Positions 19,554-29,215 are shown, counted from the stretch's first letter. The stretch: 64,000 bases of DNA from Kiloniellaceae bacterium (GCA_021776195.1 JAJFGK010000154.1:13672-77671), one strand, 5' to 3'. The notes: generated from the sequence alone by a model not told the origin. Program-made: numbers and translations.

Positions 19554-20792
19554 GTGGCGCAGTTTCTGTTTTCCGACCTGAAGCTCTACGACGGACAAGA
19601 CGGCGCGCTGAAGGAAGGGTATTCGGTCCTGGTCGAGGACGAGACCATCAAGGAGGTCTCAGACCGGCCGATCGAGGCCCCCGATGCCCAGGCGATCAAG
19701 CTCGGCGGCCGCACCTTGATGCCCGGCCTGATCGATGCCCATTTTCACTGCGTCGCCGCCCACCCCGATATCTCCAAGGTCGAAGCCATGCCGGCTTCGC
19801 TGCTGCATCAGCATGCCCGACAGTTGCTGGAGGATGCTCTGGCCCGAGGCTTCACCACGGTGCGCGACGCCGGCGGGGCCGACTACGGCCATGCCATGGC
19901 GGTCAAGACCGGCATGATCAAGGGCCCGCGGATCTTCTATTCCGGCCGCGCCCTGACCCAGACCGGCGGCCATGCCGACTTTCGCGGTCTCGAAGAAGAT
20001 TCCATCGAGTGCTGTTTTTGCGCCCAGCGCGCCGCCACCATGGGGGTCATCGCCGACGGCGTGCCCGAAGTCCGGCGCGCCGCCCGCGAAGAGCTGCGCC
20101 GGGGCGCGACCCAGATCAAGATCATGGCCTCGGGCGGTGTCGCCTCGCCCAGCGATCCGGTATGGAACCTGCAGTATTCCGAAGAGGAGATCCGCGCGAT
20201 CGTGTGGGAGGCCCGGTCCTGGCGGACCTACGTCATGGCCCATGCCTACACGCCCGAGGCGATACGACGCTGCGTCGACTTCGGCGTGCGCTCGATCGAA
20301 CACGCCAACCTGATCGACGCCGACACGGCGGCCTTCTGCACCGAACGGGGTGCCTGGGTGGTCCCGACACTGGCGACCTACGACGCGCTCAAGGCCTTCG
20401 CCGCCGACCTTGGCCTACCCGCGGCCAGTCTCGCCAAGGTCGACGTCGTGGCGACAGCCGGGCGCCAGTCTTTGGAACTCCTGAAGGCCGCGGGCACGAA
20501 GATCGGCTTCGGGTCAGACCTCCTGGGCGCCATGCAGGCCCACCAATCGACCGAATTCCTGATCCGCCGGGAAGTCCTCGGCGCCGAGGAGGTCCTGCGC
20601 TCGGCGACGTCGGACAATGCCAAGCTGCTCGAGTCCGAGGGCCGCTTGGGCGTGGTGGCGCCGGGCGCCCTGGCCGACCTGATCGTGATCGACGGCGATC
20701 CGCTGGCCGACTTCGGCCTGTTTCAGGATCAGGGCGCCCATATCCCGCTGATCATGAAGGGCGGGGCAATCTTCAAAAATCAATTAATTTGA
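19554..20792 (+). CDS. Metal-dependent amidohydrolase (imidazolonepropionase/prolidase-like)
   Basis: A 412-residue TIM-barrel hydrolase. The GTG start at 19554 is chosen because AGGAG (19542-19546) is 7 bases upstream and the terminator lies before it. Metal-site motifs are DAHFHC (HxH) after strand 1, KIMASGG with the candidate bridging lysine, HAYTPEAIRR, SIEHAN and GFGSDLLG with the catalytic aspartate. The C-terminal GVVAPGALADLIVIDGDPL is the usual closure of the composite beta-sandwich. Related proteins cleave Xaa-Pro dipeptides or cyclic amides. The dipeptide-type importer downstream makes peptide-derived amide hydrolysis plausible. Confidence 0.88.
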   Translation: MAQFLFSDLKLYDGQDGALKEGYSVLVEDETIKEVSDRPIEAPDAQAIKLGGRTLMPGLIDAHFHCVAAHPDISKVEAMPASLLHQHARQLLEDALARGFTTVRDAGGADYGHAMAVKTGMIKGPRIFYSGRALTQTGGHADFRGLEEDSIECCFCAQRAATMGVIADGVPEVRRAAREELRRGATQIKIMASGGVASPSDPVWNLQYSEEEIRAIVWEARSWRTYVMAHAYTPEAIRRCVDFGVRSIEHANLIDADTAAFCTERGAWVVPTLATYDALKAFAADLGLPAASLAKVDVVATAGRQSLELLKAAGTKIGFGSDLLGAMQAHQSTEFLIRREVLGAEEVLRSATSDNAKLLESEGRLGVVAPGALADLIVIDGDPLADFGLFQDQGAHIPLIMKGGAIFKNQLI

Positions 20793-20915
20793 GAGAGTTG
20801 GCGACAGCATCCATCCCAAGCTGCCAAACCGATCACGACTTTGCGAAAGAATAGTTCGTCTAACCGCTTGTTTCTCCGGGGTCTGCTGGACTAGGGTTGG
20901 GGCCGACGAAAAGCC

Positions 20916-20956
20916 GGGACCTCGGGAGCCAATCCCGGGGGTCCTGTTACACAGGA
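20916..20956 (+). promoter_or_regulatory. Leader with two mutually exclusive hairpins before the peptide ABC operon
   Basis: GGACCTCGGGA (20917-20927) can pair with TCCCGGGGGTCC (20933-20944). TCCTG-TTACA-CAGGA (20942-20956) forms a second hairpin using the same TCC. The two cannot form together. The segment ends 30 bases before the start codon. Confidence 0.4.
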
Positions 20957-20985
20957 CAGCCGGCGTATCAACAGGGAGATAAAGA

Positions 20986-22593
20986 ATGAGAATCCGAAAG
21001 TCACTCTTCGGGGCCGTCATGGCATCGGTCGTGGCCTTGTCCTTCGGGACGGCCGGCGACGCCAAGGCCGAGAAGGTATTCCGCTATGCCACCACCGGTG
21101 ACATCTTGGGCCTGGACCCGCAGGCCAACAACGAGGGTCCGACCAACACGATGAAGAGCAACATTTACGGGCGCCTGGTGCACCGCAAGCCCGACCTGTC
21201 GCTCGAGCCGGACATGGCCACCTCCTGGGAGCAGATCGACGAGGTCACCTGGCGTTTCCACCTGCGCGAGGGCGTGACCTTCCATAACGGAAACCCCTTC
21301 AATGCCGACGACGTGGTCTATTCCTTCAAGCGCCAGAAGCAGGAAGCCTCGTCGATGGCTTTCGTGCTGGCGACCGTCGAGGACGTGAAGAAGGTCGACG
21401 ACCTGACCGTCGACATGGTCACCAAGGGCCCCGATCCCATTCTCATGCTGAACATGCCGAACTTCTATCTGGTCGACAAAGAGTGGGTCGAAGAGCACAA
21501 CGGTTTCGAGATCATCGACGTCTCGGGCGCGACCAACTACATGAACGCCAACGCCAACGGGACCGGCCCCTTCAAGCTGGTCGAGTGGGTTCAGGATTCC
21601 CGAATCGTGCTGGAGCCCTTCGACAAGCATTGGAATGCCGGCAATTTCGACGCCAACATCGACAAGGCGGTCTTCACGCCGATTCCCAACGACGCGACCC
21701 GGGTCGCGGCGCTGCTGTCGGGCGAAATCGACCTGATGTACCCGGTGCCCCTGCAGGACGTGAAACGGCTTGAGGCCGATCCCAACACCGAGGCGCTGCA
21801 GGGTCCCGAGCTGCGCACCATCTTCTTCGGTTTCGATCAGCACCGCGACGAGCTGCTCGATATGCCGGGCAGCGGCAAGAACCCCTTCAAGGACGTCCGT
21901 GTCCGTCAGGCCTTCGCCCACGCCATCGATATCGAGGGCATCAAGCGCGTGGTCATGCGCGGCGCCGCCAAGCCGACCGGCCTGATGATCGCCGACGGCA
22001 TCAACGGTTTCCAGGAGGACATGAACACCCGCCCGGCCTACGATCCGGACAAGGCCAAGGCCCTGCTGGCCGAGGCCGGCTACGGCGACGGCTTCCCGAT
22101 CACCTTCGACTGCCCGAACGACCGCTACGTGAACGACGAGGCGATCTGCACCGCCGTGGTGCCGATGCTGGAGCGTATCGGGATCAAGGTGACGCCGAAC
22201 TTCCAGACCAAGTCGCTGCACTTCAACAAGATCGGCAAGCCCTCGAACTACGACACCAGCTTCTACATGCTGGGCTGGACACCGGGCTCCTACGATGCCC
22301 TCAACCCCTTGATGCAGTTGATGTCGGTCGACGGCGAGGGCCGCGGCACCTGGAACTCGGGCCGCTACTCGAACTCGCGGATCGAGGAGTTGACCGGTCT
22401 CATCGCCACCGAGATGGATGAGGCCAAGCGCAACGAGATGGTTCGCGAAGCCTTCAAGATCCATCAGGACGAGGTCGGCCACATTCCGCTCCACCAGCAG
22501 GCGCTGGCCTGGGGTGTGCGCACCGACAAGGTCAAGAAGGTCTGGCAACGGCCCTTCAACGATGTCGACCTGCGCTACGTCACGATGAACTGA
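20986..22593 (+). CDS. ABC transporter substrate-binding protein, family 5 (dipeptide/oligopeptide type)
   Basis: A 535-residue periplasmic binding protein. The signal peptide covers residues 1-28 (cleavage after DAKA). The mature protein has the cluster-C binding protein pattern: LDPQANNEGPTN, LREGVTFHNGNPFNADDVVYS, and KDVRVRQAFAHAIDIEGI. AGGGAG precedes the ATG. It is the first gene of a six-gene plus-strand set: binding protein, two permeases, two ATPases and an M20 peptidase. The ligand may be a short peptide or another amide. A strong hairpin separates it from the permease gene. Confidence 0.93.
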   Translation: MRIRKSLFGAVMASVVALSFGTAGDAKAEKVFRYATTGDILGLDPQANNEGPTNTMKSNIYGRLVHRKPDLSLEPDMATSWEQIDEVTWRFHLREGVTFHNGNPFNADDVVYSFKRQKQEASSMAFVLATVEDVKKVDDLTVDMVTKGPDPILMLNMPNFYLVDKEWVEEHNGFEIIDVSGATNYMNANANGTGPFKLVEWVQDSRIVLEPFDKHWNAGNFDANIDKAVFTPIPNDATRVAALLSGEIDLMYPVPLQDVKRLEADPNTEALQGPELRTIFFGFDQHRDELLDMPGSGKNPFKDVRVRQAFAHAIDIEGIKRVVMRGAAKPTGLMIADGINGFQEDMNTRPAYDPDKAKALLAEAGYGDGFPITFDCPNDRYVNDEAICTAVVPMLERIGIKVTPNFQTKSLHFNKIGKPSNYDTSFYMLGWTPGSYDALNPLMQLMSVDGEGRGTWNSGRYSNSRIEELTGLIATEMDEAKRNEMVREAFKIHQDEVGHIPLHQQALAWGVRTDKVKKVWQRPFNDVDLRYVTMN

Positions 22594-22608
22594 CGCACTT
22601 GATGCCGC

Positions 22609-22652
22609 GGTCTCCGGCGGAGCGGCCCCTGGCAGGGCGGCCGCCGGAGACC
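22609..22652 (+). other. Intercistronic hairpin after the peptide-binding-protein gene
   Basis: GGTCTCCGGCGG (22609-22620) pairs perfectly with CCGCCGGAGACC (22641-22652), a 12-bp stem enclosing 20 nt that can fold further. No T-run follows. Its place, between the binding protein and permease genes, is that of a 3' stabiliser allowing excess binding protein. Confidence 0.65.
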
Positions 22653-22686
22653 TCGGATTTCCCCTGTACGGGCTCTTATTCAATTT

Positions 22687-23673
22687 ATGTTCGCATTCGT
22701 CGTTCAGCGCCTCTTTCAGGCACTCCTGGTCATGCTCACCGTGGCCTTCATCGCTTTTTCGCTGTTCCAGTTCGTCGGCGACCCGATAAACAACATGGTC
22801 GGCCAGGACGCCACGGACGAACAGCGTGACTCGCTGCGCGAACTGCTCGGCCTGAACGATTCGATTCCGGTTCAGTTCGCGCGCTTCGTCGGCAACACGG
22901 TGCAGGGCAGTTTCGGCATCTCCTATCGTCTCGGCCTTCCGGTCGGCGAGATTCTGGCCGAGCGCCTGCCGGCGACCTTGGAGCTGGTCTTCGTCTCGGC
23001 CATCCTGGCCCTCGCCGTCGGCATTCCCATGGGGGTCTACACCGGGCTCAACCGCAATGCCTGGCTGAGCAAAATATTCCTGACCGTATCGCTGATGGGT
23101 ATCTCGCTGCCGACCTTCCTGATCGGCATCCTGCTGATCCTGTTCTTCGGGGTCTATCTCGACGGGCTGCTGCCCACCTTTGGACGGCAGGGGACCGTCG
23201 ACCTGGGTTCCTGGGAAACGTCGCTGCTGACCGCCAAGGGCTGGTCGCACATGATCATGCCGGCCTTCACCCTGGCGCTCTTTCAGTTGACCCTGATCAT
23301 GCGCCTGGTGCGCGCCGAAATGTTGGAGGTGCTGCGCGCCGACTACATCAAGTTCGCCCGCGCCCGCGGCCTTTCCAACCGCGCGATCAACTATGGTCAC
23401 GCGCTGAAGAACACCCTGGTGCCGGTCATCACCATCATGGGCCTCCAGATCGGCTCGCTGCTGGCCTTTTCCATCATCACCGAAACCGTCTTTGCCTGGC
23501 CCGGCATGGGGCTTTTGATCCTGCAGGCGATCCAGTTCGTCGACATCCCGGTCATGAGCACCTATCTGGTGCTGATCGCCTTCTTCTTCGTCGCCATCAA
23601 CCTCGTCGTCGACCTGCTCTACTACGTCGTCGATCCGCGTCTCCGGCTCGAGACCGTGGCCACTGGGCACTAG
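22687..23673 (+). CDS. ABC transporter permease, DppB type
   Basis: A 328-residue inner-membrane protein with six hydrophobic segments. The N-terminus FVVQRLFQALLVMLTVAF is the typical first helix of DppB/OppB permeases. The EAA-type loop reads YIKFARARGLSNRAINYGHALKN. It heterodimerises with the DppC-type permease that follows after about 20 bases. No clear Shine-Dalgarno is visible before ATG 22687. Confidence 0.93.
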   Translation: MFAFVVQRLFQALLVMLTVAFIAFSLFQFVGDPINNMVGQDATDEQRDSLRELLGLNDSIPVQFARFVGNTVQGSFGISYRLGLPVGEILAERLPATLELVFVSAILALAVGIPMGVYTGLNRNAWLSKIFLTVSLMGISLPTFLIGILLILFFGVYLDGLLPTFGRQGTVDLGSWETSLLTAKGWSHMIMPAFTLALFQLTLIMRLVRAEMLEVLRADYIKFARARGLSNRAINYGHALKNTLVPVITIMGLQIGSLLAFSIITETVFAWPGMGLLILQAIQFVDIPVMSTYLVLIAFFFVAINLVVDLLYYVVDPRLRLETVATGH

Positions 23674-23692
23674 TGTGGTGGAGCTGAAGCAG

Positions 23693-24652
23693 ATGGCAAG
23701 CCAGGACCAGGAACTCTCGATCACCTTCGGCAGACGCGTCGGCGATGCCCTCTACCGGTTCTTCGACGGCGATGTGTTCTTTTCCTTCCGCCATTCGCCG
23801 GTGACCATCGTCGCTTTCGCCATGACCATGGTCTTCTTCGTCGCGGCGGGCCTGGCCTACTGGCTGGCGCCCTTCAACACCAACGATGTCGCCAGCCTCA
23901 ATCTGATGGACGCCTTTCGCCCGCCGGCCTGGGAGGACGGCGGCGAATGGCGCTTTGTCCTGGGCACCGACGATCAGGGCCGCGACGTGCTGTCTTCGAT
24001 CATGTTCGGCATGCAAATCTCGCTCATGGTCGGGTTCGCTTCTGTCGCCCTGGCCGCGGTCTTCGGCACGGCTCTGGGGCTGCTCAGCGGCTACCTGGGC
24101 GGCCATCTCGACTCCTTCATCATGCGCATCGCCGACGTGCAGCTGACCTTTCCGGCCATCCTGATCGCGCTGCTGATCGACGGGATCGTCGGGACCCTCC
24201 TGCCGCGCGGCCTGCACTCGGAACTGAAAGTCTACGTCTTGATCCTCGCCATCGCCGCCTCGCAGTGGGTCAACTTCGCCCGAACGGTGCGCGGCTCGAC
24301 CCTGGTCGAGAAGAACAAGGAGTACGTCCAGGCCGCCAAGGTCATCGGCGTGCCGTCGATTTTGATCATGATCCGCCACGTGCTGCCCAACGTCATGGGC
24401 CCGGTCCTGGTGATCGCCACCTTGAGCCTGGCAATCTCGATCCTGACCGAGGCCACGCTATCCTTTCTCGGCGTCGGCGTGCCGATCACCAAACCCTCGC
24501 TCGGCACCCTGATCCGCATCGGCAACGACTTTTTGTTTTCCGGCGAATGGTGGATGACGATCTTCCCCGGCGTCGCACTGGTGCTTCTGGTCCTGGCCGT
24601 CAACCTGCTGGGCGACTGGTTGCGCGACGCCCTGAACCCGAAGCTGAGGTAG
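23693..24652 (+). CDS. ABC transporter permease, DppC type
   Basis: A 319-residue permease starting at ATG 23693, preferred over GTG 23675 because GGAG sits 9 bases before it. The N-terminal cytoplasmic part and first helix are followed by the DppC-class motif GTDDQGRDVLSSIMFG. The EAA loop is YVQAAKVIGVPSILIMIRHVLPN. The C-terminal motif FPGVALVLLVLAVNLLGDWLRD is typical. It forms the channel with the DppB-type protein. Confidence 0.92.
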   Translation: MASQDQELSITFGRRVGDALYRFFDGDVFFSFRHSPVTIVAFAMTMVFFVAAGLAYWLAPFNTNDVASLNLMDAFRPPAWEDGGEWRFVLGTDDQGRDVLSSIMFGMQISLMVGFASVALAAVFGTALGLLSGYLGGHLDSFIMRIADVQLTFPAILIALLIDGIVGTLLPRGLHSELKVYVLILAIAASQWVNFARTVRGSTLVEKNKEYVQAAKVIGVPSILIMIRHVLPNVMGPVLVIATLSLAISILTEATLSFLGVGVPITKPSLGTLIRIGNDFLFSGEWWMTIFPGVALVLLVLAVNLLGDWLRDALNPKLR

Positions 24653-24655
24653 ACC

Positions 24656-25645
24656 ATGGCCCAGGACGGCACACCTCTGCTGGAGGTCCGCAATCTCGTG
24701 GTCCAGTTCCCCGGCCGGCGCGGCACCCTGACCGCGGTGGACGATATCTCCTTTTCCCTGCGCGAGGGCGAGGTCCTGGGCGTCGTGGGCGAGTCGGGGG
24801 CCGGCAAATCGCTGACCGGCTCGGCCATCATCGGCCTGCTCGATCCGCCCGGGCGCATCGCCAGCGGCGAGATCCTGCTCGACGGCCGGCGCATCGACAA
24901 CCTGCCCTACGAGGAAATGCGCCAGGTTCGCGGCCGCGAGATCGGCATGGTCTTCCAGGACCCGCTGACCTCCCTGAACCCGCTCTACACCATCGGCCGG
25001 CAGTTGATGGAGACGATCCAGACCCACACCGATCTGTCCGAGAGTGCCGCCAGGACCCGCGCGCTGGATCTGCTCGCCGAGGTCGGCATCCCCTCCGCCG
25101 AACGCCGGATCGACCACTATCCTCATCAGTTCTCCGGCGGCATGCGCCAGCGGGTGGTGATCGCGCTGGCGCTCTGTATCAACCCGCGTTTGATCATCGC
25201 CGACGAGCCGACCACGGCCCTGGACGTTTCGATCCAGGCCCAGATCATCGCGCTGCTGAAGCGGCTCTGCCGCGAACACGACGCCGCGGTGGTCCTGATC
25301 ACCCACGACATGGGGGTGATCGCCGAGACCGCCGACCGGGTGGCGGTGATGTACGCCGGGCGGCTCGCCGAGATCGGCTCGGTGCGCGACGTGGTAAAGC
25401 GCGCCCGCCATCCCTATACCGAGGGCCTGATGGGCTCGATCCCCATGGTCGGCCACGAGAACGAGACCCTGGTTCAGATCGACGGATCCATGCCCCGCCT
25501 GACCGCCATTCCCAAGGGCTGCGCCTTCAATCCGCGCTGCCCCAAGGTCTTCGAGCGCTGCCGCCAGGAGCGGCCCAACCTGATGCCGACCGACACCAAT
25601 GAAGCCGCCTGCTGGCTCTACGAGGAAGGGGCCCCAAATGGCTGA
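24656..25645 (+). CDS. ABC transporter ATP-binding protein, DppD type
   Basis: A 329-residue ATPase. Walker A GESGAGKS is near residue 44, signature FSGGMRQR near 159, and Walker B RLIIADEPTTALD near 180. The C-terminal oligopeptide-transporter domain has GCAFNPRCPKVFERC, a cysteine motif that in DppD/OppD relatives binds an Fe-S cluster or zinc. The ATG lies 3 bases after the DppC-type stop. The stop overlaps the next gene's ATG. Confidence 0.93.
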   Translation: MAQDGTPLLEVRNLVVQFPGRRGTLTAVDDISFSLREGEVLGVVGESGAGKSLTGSAIIGLLDPPGRIASGEILLDGRRIDNLPYEEMRQVRGREIGMVFQDPLTSLNPLYTIGRQLMETIQTHTDLSESAARTRALDLLAEVGIPSAERRIDHYPHQFSGGMRQRVVIALALCINPRLIIADEPTTALDVSIQAQIIALLKRLCREHDAAVVLITHDMGVIAETADRVAVMYAGRLAEIGSVRDVVKRARHPYTEGLMGSIPMVGHENETLVQIDGSMPRLTAIPKGCAFNPRCPKVFERCRQERPNLMPTDTNEAACWLYEEGAPNG

Positions 25646-26687
25646 CAGGGGCATGGCTGACACCGGTCTGGCTCCGGCGGCGCGGGACAGCGAAACCCGA
25701 TCGCTGGTCAAGCTGCACGACCTGGCCAAGTATTTCGATGTCTCCCCGCCCCTGCTCAACCGCGTGCTGCAGGGCGGCTCGCGCCTGGTCCTGAAGGCGG
25801 TCGATGGCATCTCCATCGACATCCCCAAGGGCAAGACCTTCTCCCTGGTCGGCGAATCGGGGTGCGGCAAGTCGACGGTCGCCCGCCTGGTGGTGGGCCT
25901 CTACACCCCGACCCGGGGCTCGATCATCTTCGACGGCGTCGACATCAAGGACCGCGACACCATCCGGGCGGTGCGCCGGCGCCTGCAGATGATTTTCCAG
26001 GATCCCTACGCCAGTCTCAATCCGCGCTGGCGCGTGGTGGACATCGTCGCCGAGCCGATCCGCGCCCACCGCCTGATCAGCGGCAAGAAGGCCATCGAGA
26101 CCCGGGTCGGCGAGCTCTTGTCCCAGGTCGGCCTGTCGCCGATCGACGGCGAGAAGTTTCCCCACGAGTTCTCCGGCGGCCAGCGTCAGCGCATCTCGAT
26201 CGCCCGGGCCCTGGCCAGTAATCCGGAGTTTCTGGTCTGCGACGAGCCGACCTCGGCGCTCGACGTATCGGTGCAGGCCCAGATCCTGAACCTGATGAAG
26301 GACCTGCAACGCCGCCTGGGCCTGACCTACCTCTTCATCAGCCACGACCTGGCCGTGGTCTACCACATCTCGGACTACGTCGGGGTCATGTACCTGGGCC
26401 GGCTGGTCGAGTGGGGCGAGGCGCGCAAGGTCTTCAAGCAGCCCCGGCACCCCTACACCCGGATGCTGCTGGACGCGATCCCCGACCTCGACATGACCGG
26501 CCGCGCGCGCATTCCCGTCGCCGGCGAGGTGCCCAACCCGATCGATCCGCCGACCGGCTGTCATTTCCACCCGCGCTGCCCCTTCGCCAACGACCGCTGC
26601 CTGACCGAGGCGCCCCGCGCCCTGGCCACGGAGACCGGCGAAGTCGCCTGCCACGCGGTCGAGGAGGGCCGGCTGGAGGACCGATAG
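25638..26687 (+). CDS. ABC transporter ATP-binding protein, DppF type
   Basis: A 349-residue ATPase, second of the pair. The ATG at 25638 overlaps the preceding stop by 8 bases, so the two subunits are translationally coupled; GGAAGGGG lies upstream. Walker A GESGCGKST is near residue 71, signature FSGGQRQR near 177, Walker B FLVCDEPTSALD. The C-terminus has GCHFHPRCPFANDRC, the same cysteine pattern as its partner. A 30-base gap leads to the M20 amidohydrolase. Confidence 0.92.
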   Translation: MADRGMADTGLAPAARDSETRSLVKLHDLAKYFDVSPPLLNRVLQGGSRLVLKAVDGISIDIPKGKTFSLVGESGCGKSTVARLVVGLYTPTRGSIIFDGVDIKDRDTIRAVRRRLQMIFQDPYASLNPRWRVVDIVAEPIRAHRLISGKKAIETRVGELLSQVGLSPIDGEKFPHEFSGGQRQRISIARALASNPEFLVCDEPTSALDVSVQAQILNLMKDLQRRLGLTYLFISHDLAVVYHISDYVGVMYLGRLVEWGEARKVFKQPRHPYTRMLLDAIPDLDMTGRARIPVAGEVPNPIDPPTGCHFHPRCPFANDRCLTEAPRALATETGEVACHAVEEGRLEDR

Positions 26688-26717
26688 CCGATCTTGATGC
26701 AAAGGACCCGCTGACCC

Positions 26718-27890
26718 ATGCCGATCATCAACCGCATCGCCGAGTTCCAGGACGATATGAAGACCTGGCGGCACGACATTCACAAGCACCCGGAAACCGC
26801 CTTCGAGGAGCATCGAACGGCCGAATTCGTTGCCACCAAGCTTAAAGACTGGGGCTTCGAGGTCCACACCGGGATCGCCACCACCGGGGTCGTCGGGGTG
26901 ATCGAGGGCAATCGTCCCGGCACCCGCATGATTGGCCTGCGCGCCGACATGGACGCCCTGCCCATGGCCGAGCTGGCGGAGCGCGACCATGGTTCGGTGC
27001 ACGGCAACAAGATGCATGCCTGCGGCCACGACGGGCATACCGCCATGCTGCTGGGCGGCGCGCGCTATCTGGCCGAGACCCGCAATTTCGCCGGCAAGCT
27101 GGCGGTCATCTTCCAGCCCGCCGAGGAGGGCGAGGGCGGCGGCCGGGTCATGGTCGAAGAGGGACTGTTCGAGCGTTTCCCCTGCGAGACGGTCTATGGC
27201 CTGCACAACATGCCGGGCCTGCCGAGCGGCCAGATCGCCATGCGCCCCGGCCCGATGATGGCCGCCACCACATCGCTGGATATCCTGGTCACCGGGCGCG
27301 GCGCCCATGCCGCCAAGCCCCACGAAGGTCTCGATACCATCGTTGCCGCCAGCGAGATCGTCGGCGCCCTGCAGACACTGCGCAGCCGGCGCAGCGACCC
27401 GCACGAGGCCTGGGTCCTGTCCATCACCCAGTTTCATGCCGGCGACGCCTACAACATCCTGCCGGAGACGGCGAAGCTGAGCGGCACGATCCGCTGCTTC
27501 GACCCGGTGATCCAAGACCGCATCCGCAGCGATGTGAAGCGCATCGCCGAGGGCATCGGCAGCGCCCACGAGGTGACGGTCGAGGTCACCTACATGGAGG
27601 GCTACCCGGCCACGGTCAACACGCCGGCGGAAACGGAACTCGCCGCCGAGGTCGCCGCCGAGGTGGTCGGTCCCGAGCGGGTCGACCGCGACGTGGCCCC
27701 GGTCTTCGGCGCCGAGGACTTCTCCTACATGCTGCAGGCCAGGCCGGGCTGCTACATCTTCCTCGGCAACGGCGCCAAGGACACGCCCGGCGGCACCGGG
27801 CTGCACAACCCCTACTACGACTTCAACGACGAGGTCTCGGTGATCGGCGCCAGCTATTGGGCCCGCCTGGCCGAACGGCTGCTGGCCTGA
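26718..27890 (+). CDS. M20-family amidohydrolase (hippurate hydrolase-like)
   Basis: A 390-residue dinuclear metallohydrolase. The metal-site motifs are LRADMDALPM, HACGHDGHTAMLLG, FQPAEEGEGGG, GLHNMPG and FGAEDFSYM. The family (HipO, AmhX, IAA-amino-acid hydrolases) cleaves N-acyl amino acids or aminoacyl amides in the cytoplasm. It is placed directly after a dipeptide-type importer, implying that imported N-acyl amino acids or small peptides are hydrolysed by this enzyme. The exact substrate is unknown. Confidence 0.93.
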   Translation: MPIINRIAEFQDDMKTWRHDIHKHPETAFEEHRTAEFVATKLKDWGFEVHTGIATTGVVGVIEGNRPGTRMIGLRADMDALPMAELAERDHGSVHGNKMHACGHDGHTAMLLGGARYLAETRNFAGKLAVIFQPAEEGEGGGRVMVEEGLFERFPCETVYGLHNMPGLPSGQIAMRPGPMMAATTSLDILVTGRGAHAAKPHEGLDTIVAASEIVGALQTLRSRRSDPHEAWVLSITQFHAGDAYNILPETAKLSGTIRCFDPVIQDRIRSDVKRIAEGIGSAHEVTVEVTYMEGYPATVNTPAETELAAEVAAEVVGPERVDRDVAPVFGAEDFSYMLQARPGCYIFLGNGAKDTPGGTGLHNPYYDFNDEVSVIGASYWARLAERLLA

Positions 27891-27952
27891 CGCCGTGCGG
27901 CGCCGGCCGATGAGTGCCTGGTCTGCGCCTGAATGATCGGGCCCGGCAGGGG

Positions 27953-29215
27953 ATGAAACGCCTCACGGCCTTTCTGCGGGACGACCCGCGACTGCTGCTC
28001 TACGGCGTCTTCCTGACCTTCGGGTCGAGCTTCGGCCAGACCTTCTTCATCTCGCTCTTCGCCGGCCAGATCCAGGCGGATTTCGGCCTGTCCCACGGCG
28101 GCTTCGGGTCGGTTTACTCCATCGCGACCTTGGCCAGCGCCTGCCTTCTGGTCTGGACCGGGCAGTGGCTCGACCGTATTGAGCTGCGGACCTGGACCGC
28201 GATTTTGATTCCCGCCTTCGCCGGGGCCTGCCTGGTGATGGCCTTCGCCGAGGGCTGGTTCGCGCTGGTGGTGGCGATCTTCTTGTTGCGCCAATGCGGA
28301 CAGGGGCTGATGAGCTCGACCTCGATCACCGTCCAGGCGCGCTACTATCGCTCCGCCCCCGGCCGCGCGGTGGCGACCGCCAGCGTCGGCTACATGGCCG
28401 GCGAAGGTCTCTTTCCGGTGATCACCGTGCTCTTGATGGCGGCGATCGGCTGGCGCCAGGTCTGGCTGCTCGCCGCCGCCGCATTGGTCCTGATCTGGCT
28501 GCCCACGGCCCTGTGGCTGATCCGCGATCAGGCGGCGCGCCACGCGCGCTATCTTCGAACCTTCACGACCCGCGGCAAGGACCAGCCGGCCGGATCGGCC
28601 GGCGACGAACCGGCCGCGACGGTTCAGCGCCAATGGCAGCGCCGCGAGGTCCTGCGCGATCCCCGCTTTTATCTGGTGCTGCCGGCCATGTTGGCGCCCT
28701 CTTTCATCGGCACCGGGTTCTTCTTCCACCAGGTCCACCTGGCGGCTTCCAAGGGCTGGCCTCTGACCCTTTGGGCCAGCGCCTTTCTCGCCTACGCGGC
28801 GGCCTCCTTTCCCTCGTCGCTGATATTCGGCGCCTGGGTCGACCGGGTCGGCGCGGTCAAGGCCCTGCCCTGGTTCCTGCCGCCTCTGGCGCTGGCCTGT
28901 ACCGTCTTGGCGGCCATGAGCCATCCCGCGGCGGCCTGGATCTTCATGATCGCCATCGGGGTTTCCTCGGGCTTCATCTACACCCTCTCGGGGGTCTTCT
29001 GGGCCGAGGTCTACGGCACCCAGCATCTCGGGTCGATTCGCGCCCTGACCATGGCACTCTCGGTCTTCGCCAGTGCCGGGTCCCCGGCCCTCATGGGCCT
29101 GCTGATCGACGCCGGCGTGTCGATGGAAGCGCTGGCCTTGACGGCCGCGCTCTACTGCGCCGGGGGGATCGGCCTCACCGTGGTCGCCGCCGCCGCCTAC
29201 AAAAAGGCGGCATAG
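27953..29215 (+). CDS. MFS transporter
   Basis: A 420-residue membrane protein with about 12 hydrophobic segments, beginning RLTAFLRDDPRLLLYGVF. ATG 27953 is taken as start; a GTG at 27914 would add 13 residues, and neither has a good Shine-Dalgarno. A family signature appears in the second half (GAWVDRVGAVKALPW). It follows the M20 gene by about 60 bases on the same strand and could export a product or import a further substrate of the same pathway. It resembles monocarboxylate/oxalate-formate-type MFS proteins only in general layout. Confidence 0.88.
   Translation: MKRLTAFLRDDPRLLLYGVFLTFGSSFGQTFFISLFAGQIQADFGLSHGGFGSVYSIATLASACLLVWTGQWLDRIELRTWTAILIPAFAGACLVMAFAEGWFALVVAIFLLRQCGQGLMSSTSITVQARYYRSAPGRAVATASVGYMAGEGLFPVITVLLMAAIGWRQVWLLAAAALVLIWLPTALWLIRDQAARHARYLRTFTTRGKDQPAGSAGDEPAATVQRQWQRREVLRDPRFYLVLPAMLAPSFIGTGFFFHQVHLAASKGWPLTLWASAFLAYAAASFPSSLIFGAWVDRVGAVKALPWFLPPLALACTVLAAMSHPAAAWIFMIAIGVSSGFIYTLSGVFWAEVYGTQHLGSIRALTMALSVFASAGSPALMGLLIDAGVSMEALALTAALYCAGGIGLTVVAAAAYKKAA

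Noticed and set aside
21001..23724. Very long open frame on the minus strand (about 907 codons) opposite the peptide-transporter genes
   Set aside because: It is the mirror of clear binding-protein and permease genes, has biased His/Gln/Gly/Asp composition typical of antisense frames in GC-rich DNA, and shows no family motif.
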